Origin: an uncultured bacterium
Lineage (GTDB): Bacteria > Patescibacteriota > Patescibacteriia > 2-12-FULL-60-25
DNA length: 56,928 bases
Reading direction: 5' to 3'
Assembly (NCBI GenBank): GCA_937949995.1
Contig: CALFEO010000015.1
Coordinates: forward strand, 1 to 56,928
Shown here: piece by piece, positions 56,376 through 56,928 of the stretch
How positions within the stretch are numbered: position 1 is the first letter of the stretch
How the letters are laid out: every line of letters begins with the position of its first letter
The notes under the pieces: model-generated
What the model saw: the letters and a program-made list of their open reading frames with translations, nothing else
Database searches by the model: none
What the model was told of the DNA's origin: nothing
Program-made: the position numbers and the translations under genes

Positions 56376-56871
56376 AGTGACGGCGTGCCTATTGAAGAAT
56401 GAGCCAACGAGTGTGCTATATGTCGCTTGGTTAAGTCCGTGCGCGGACGCAGCCTTAGTGAAAGCGAGCCTGAATAGGGCGTTTTGTGGCATATACACGA
56501 CCCGAAACCCGGTGATCTAACCATGACCAGGATGAACCCCGCAGAAATGCGGGAGGAGGTCCGAACCCACGAGCCGTGCAACACTCGGGGATGAGTTGTG
56601 GCTAGCGGAGAAATTCCAATCGAACTGGGTGATAGCTGGTTCTCCCTGAAATAGCTTTAGGGCTAGCGTCAGTTAATAGCATAATGGGGGTAGAGCACTG
56701 AATGGGGGCGGGGGCGCAAGCCTACCTCTCCCAACCAAACTCCGAATACCATTATGTGTTCCTGGCAGTCAGACTATGGGGGCTAAGCTCCATTGGTCAA
56801 GAGGGAAACAGCCCAGATCGCAGATTAAGGTCCCTAAATTCGTACTAAGTGTGAAAAGTGGTAGGAAGACT

Positions 56872-56909
<38 letters not shown>

Positions 56910-56928
56910 TAAAGAAAGCGTAATAGCT

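Overview
The window looks like a chromosome fragment of a Candidate Phyla Radiation bacterium (Patescibacteria, probably Parcubacteria-like). The evidence is a moderately AT-rich genome with standard stop-codon use, mostly single genes or very short operons, many small lipoproteins and membrane proteins of unknown function, intergenic spacers full of short-period repeats, and a 23S rRNA gene with several insertions and no 16S gene in the 700 bp upstream. This is inference from gene content; no phylogeny was run.

Layout. 0.3-4.3 kb: secreted beta-propeller protein, four-helix-bundle (23S-IVS type) protein, PAP2 phosphatase, pentapeptide-repeat protein. 4.7-13.3 kb: HflX GTPase with an in-frame repeat insertion, an unknown protein, membrane pyrophosphatase, a small membrane protein, a CYTH protein, glycerol kinase, DedA. 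13.4-21.0 kb: degenerate phosphoribosyltransferase-like protein, an ECF sigma factor directly followed by a giant membrane-anchored alpha-2-macroglobulin, and a MEMO-family lipoprotein. 21-26 kb: small proteins, GpsA, a polytopic membrane protein and a lipoprotein. 26-28.7 kb: Fe-S assembly set (Rrf2 regulator, cysteine desulfurase, NifU/IscU). 28.8-31.3 kb: minus-strand RiPP-like island with a 66-residue peptide carrying 12 cysteines in CxC repeats, a radical SAM/SPASM maturase and an HExxH protein. 31.3-34.8 kb: ferredoxin, a cyclic-nucleotide-domain/coiled-coil protein, a TRM11-like methyltransferase. 35.1-39.8 kb: two paralogous large signal-peptide/TM/coiled-coil proteins sharing a six-cysteine external domain and an identical promoter-proximal motif. 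39.9-49.1 kb: rpsF-ssb-rpsR, dCMP deaminase, a repeat protein behind a consensus promoter with leader peptide and attenuator-like terminator, EpmA-like ligase, ABC1/UbiB kinase, tRNA-Gly, EF-P, ABC exporter. 49.3-54 kb: tRNA-Leu and a run of minus-strand small secreted or basic proteins of higher GC. 54.3-56.9 kb: RlmH, two possible small RNAs and the 5' part of 23S rRNA.

How the genes work together. Translation-related genes are prominent: HflX, EF-P with its EpmA-type lysyl ligase, S6, S18, RlmH and 23S. Fe-S supply genes (NifS, NifU, ferredoxin) sit next to an Fe-S-dependent radical SAM peptide maturase. Glycerol 3-phosphate metabolism is represented by GlpK and GpsA. Envelope genes dominate the rest; the ECF sigma/alpha-2-macroglobulin pair suggests envelope-damage sensing.

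Two themes stand out. First, the CxC peptide plus SPASM radical SAM enzyme is a candidate new ribosomally made, modified peptide system. Second, short-period repeats of the TTCGAA / AACGTC / AACGTT type fill the spacers and have also entered genes in frame (hflX, epmA, rlmH). A different AT-rich palindromic repeat extends helix 25 of the 23S rRNA. Several genes have a -10 box placed so that the mRNA would start at or a few bases before the ATG, suggesting leaderless transcripts.
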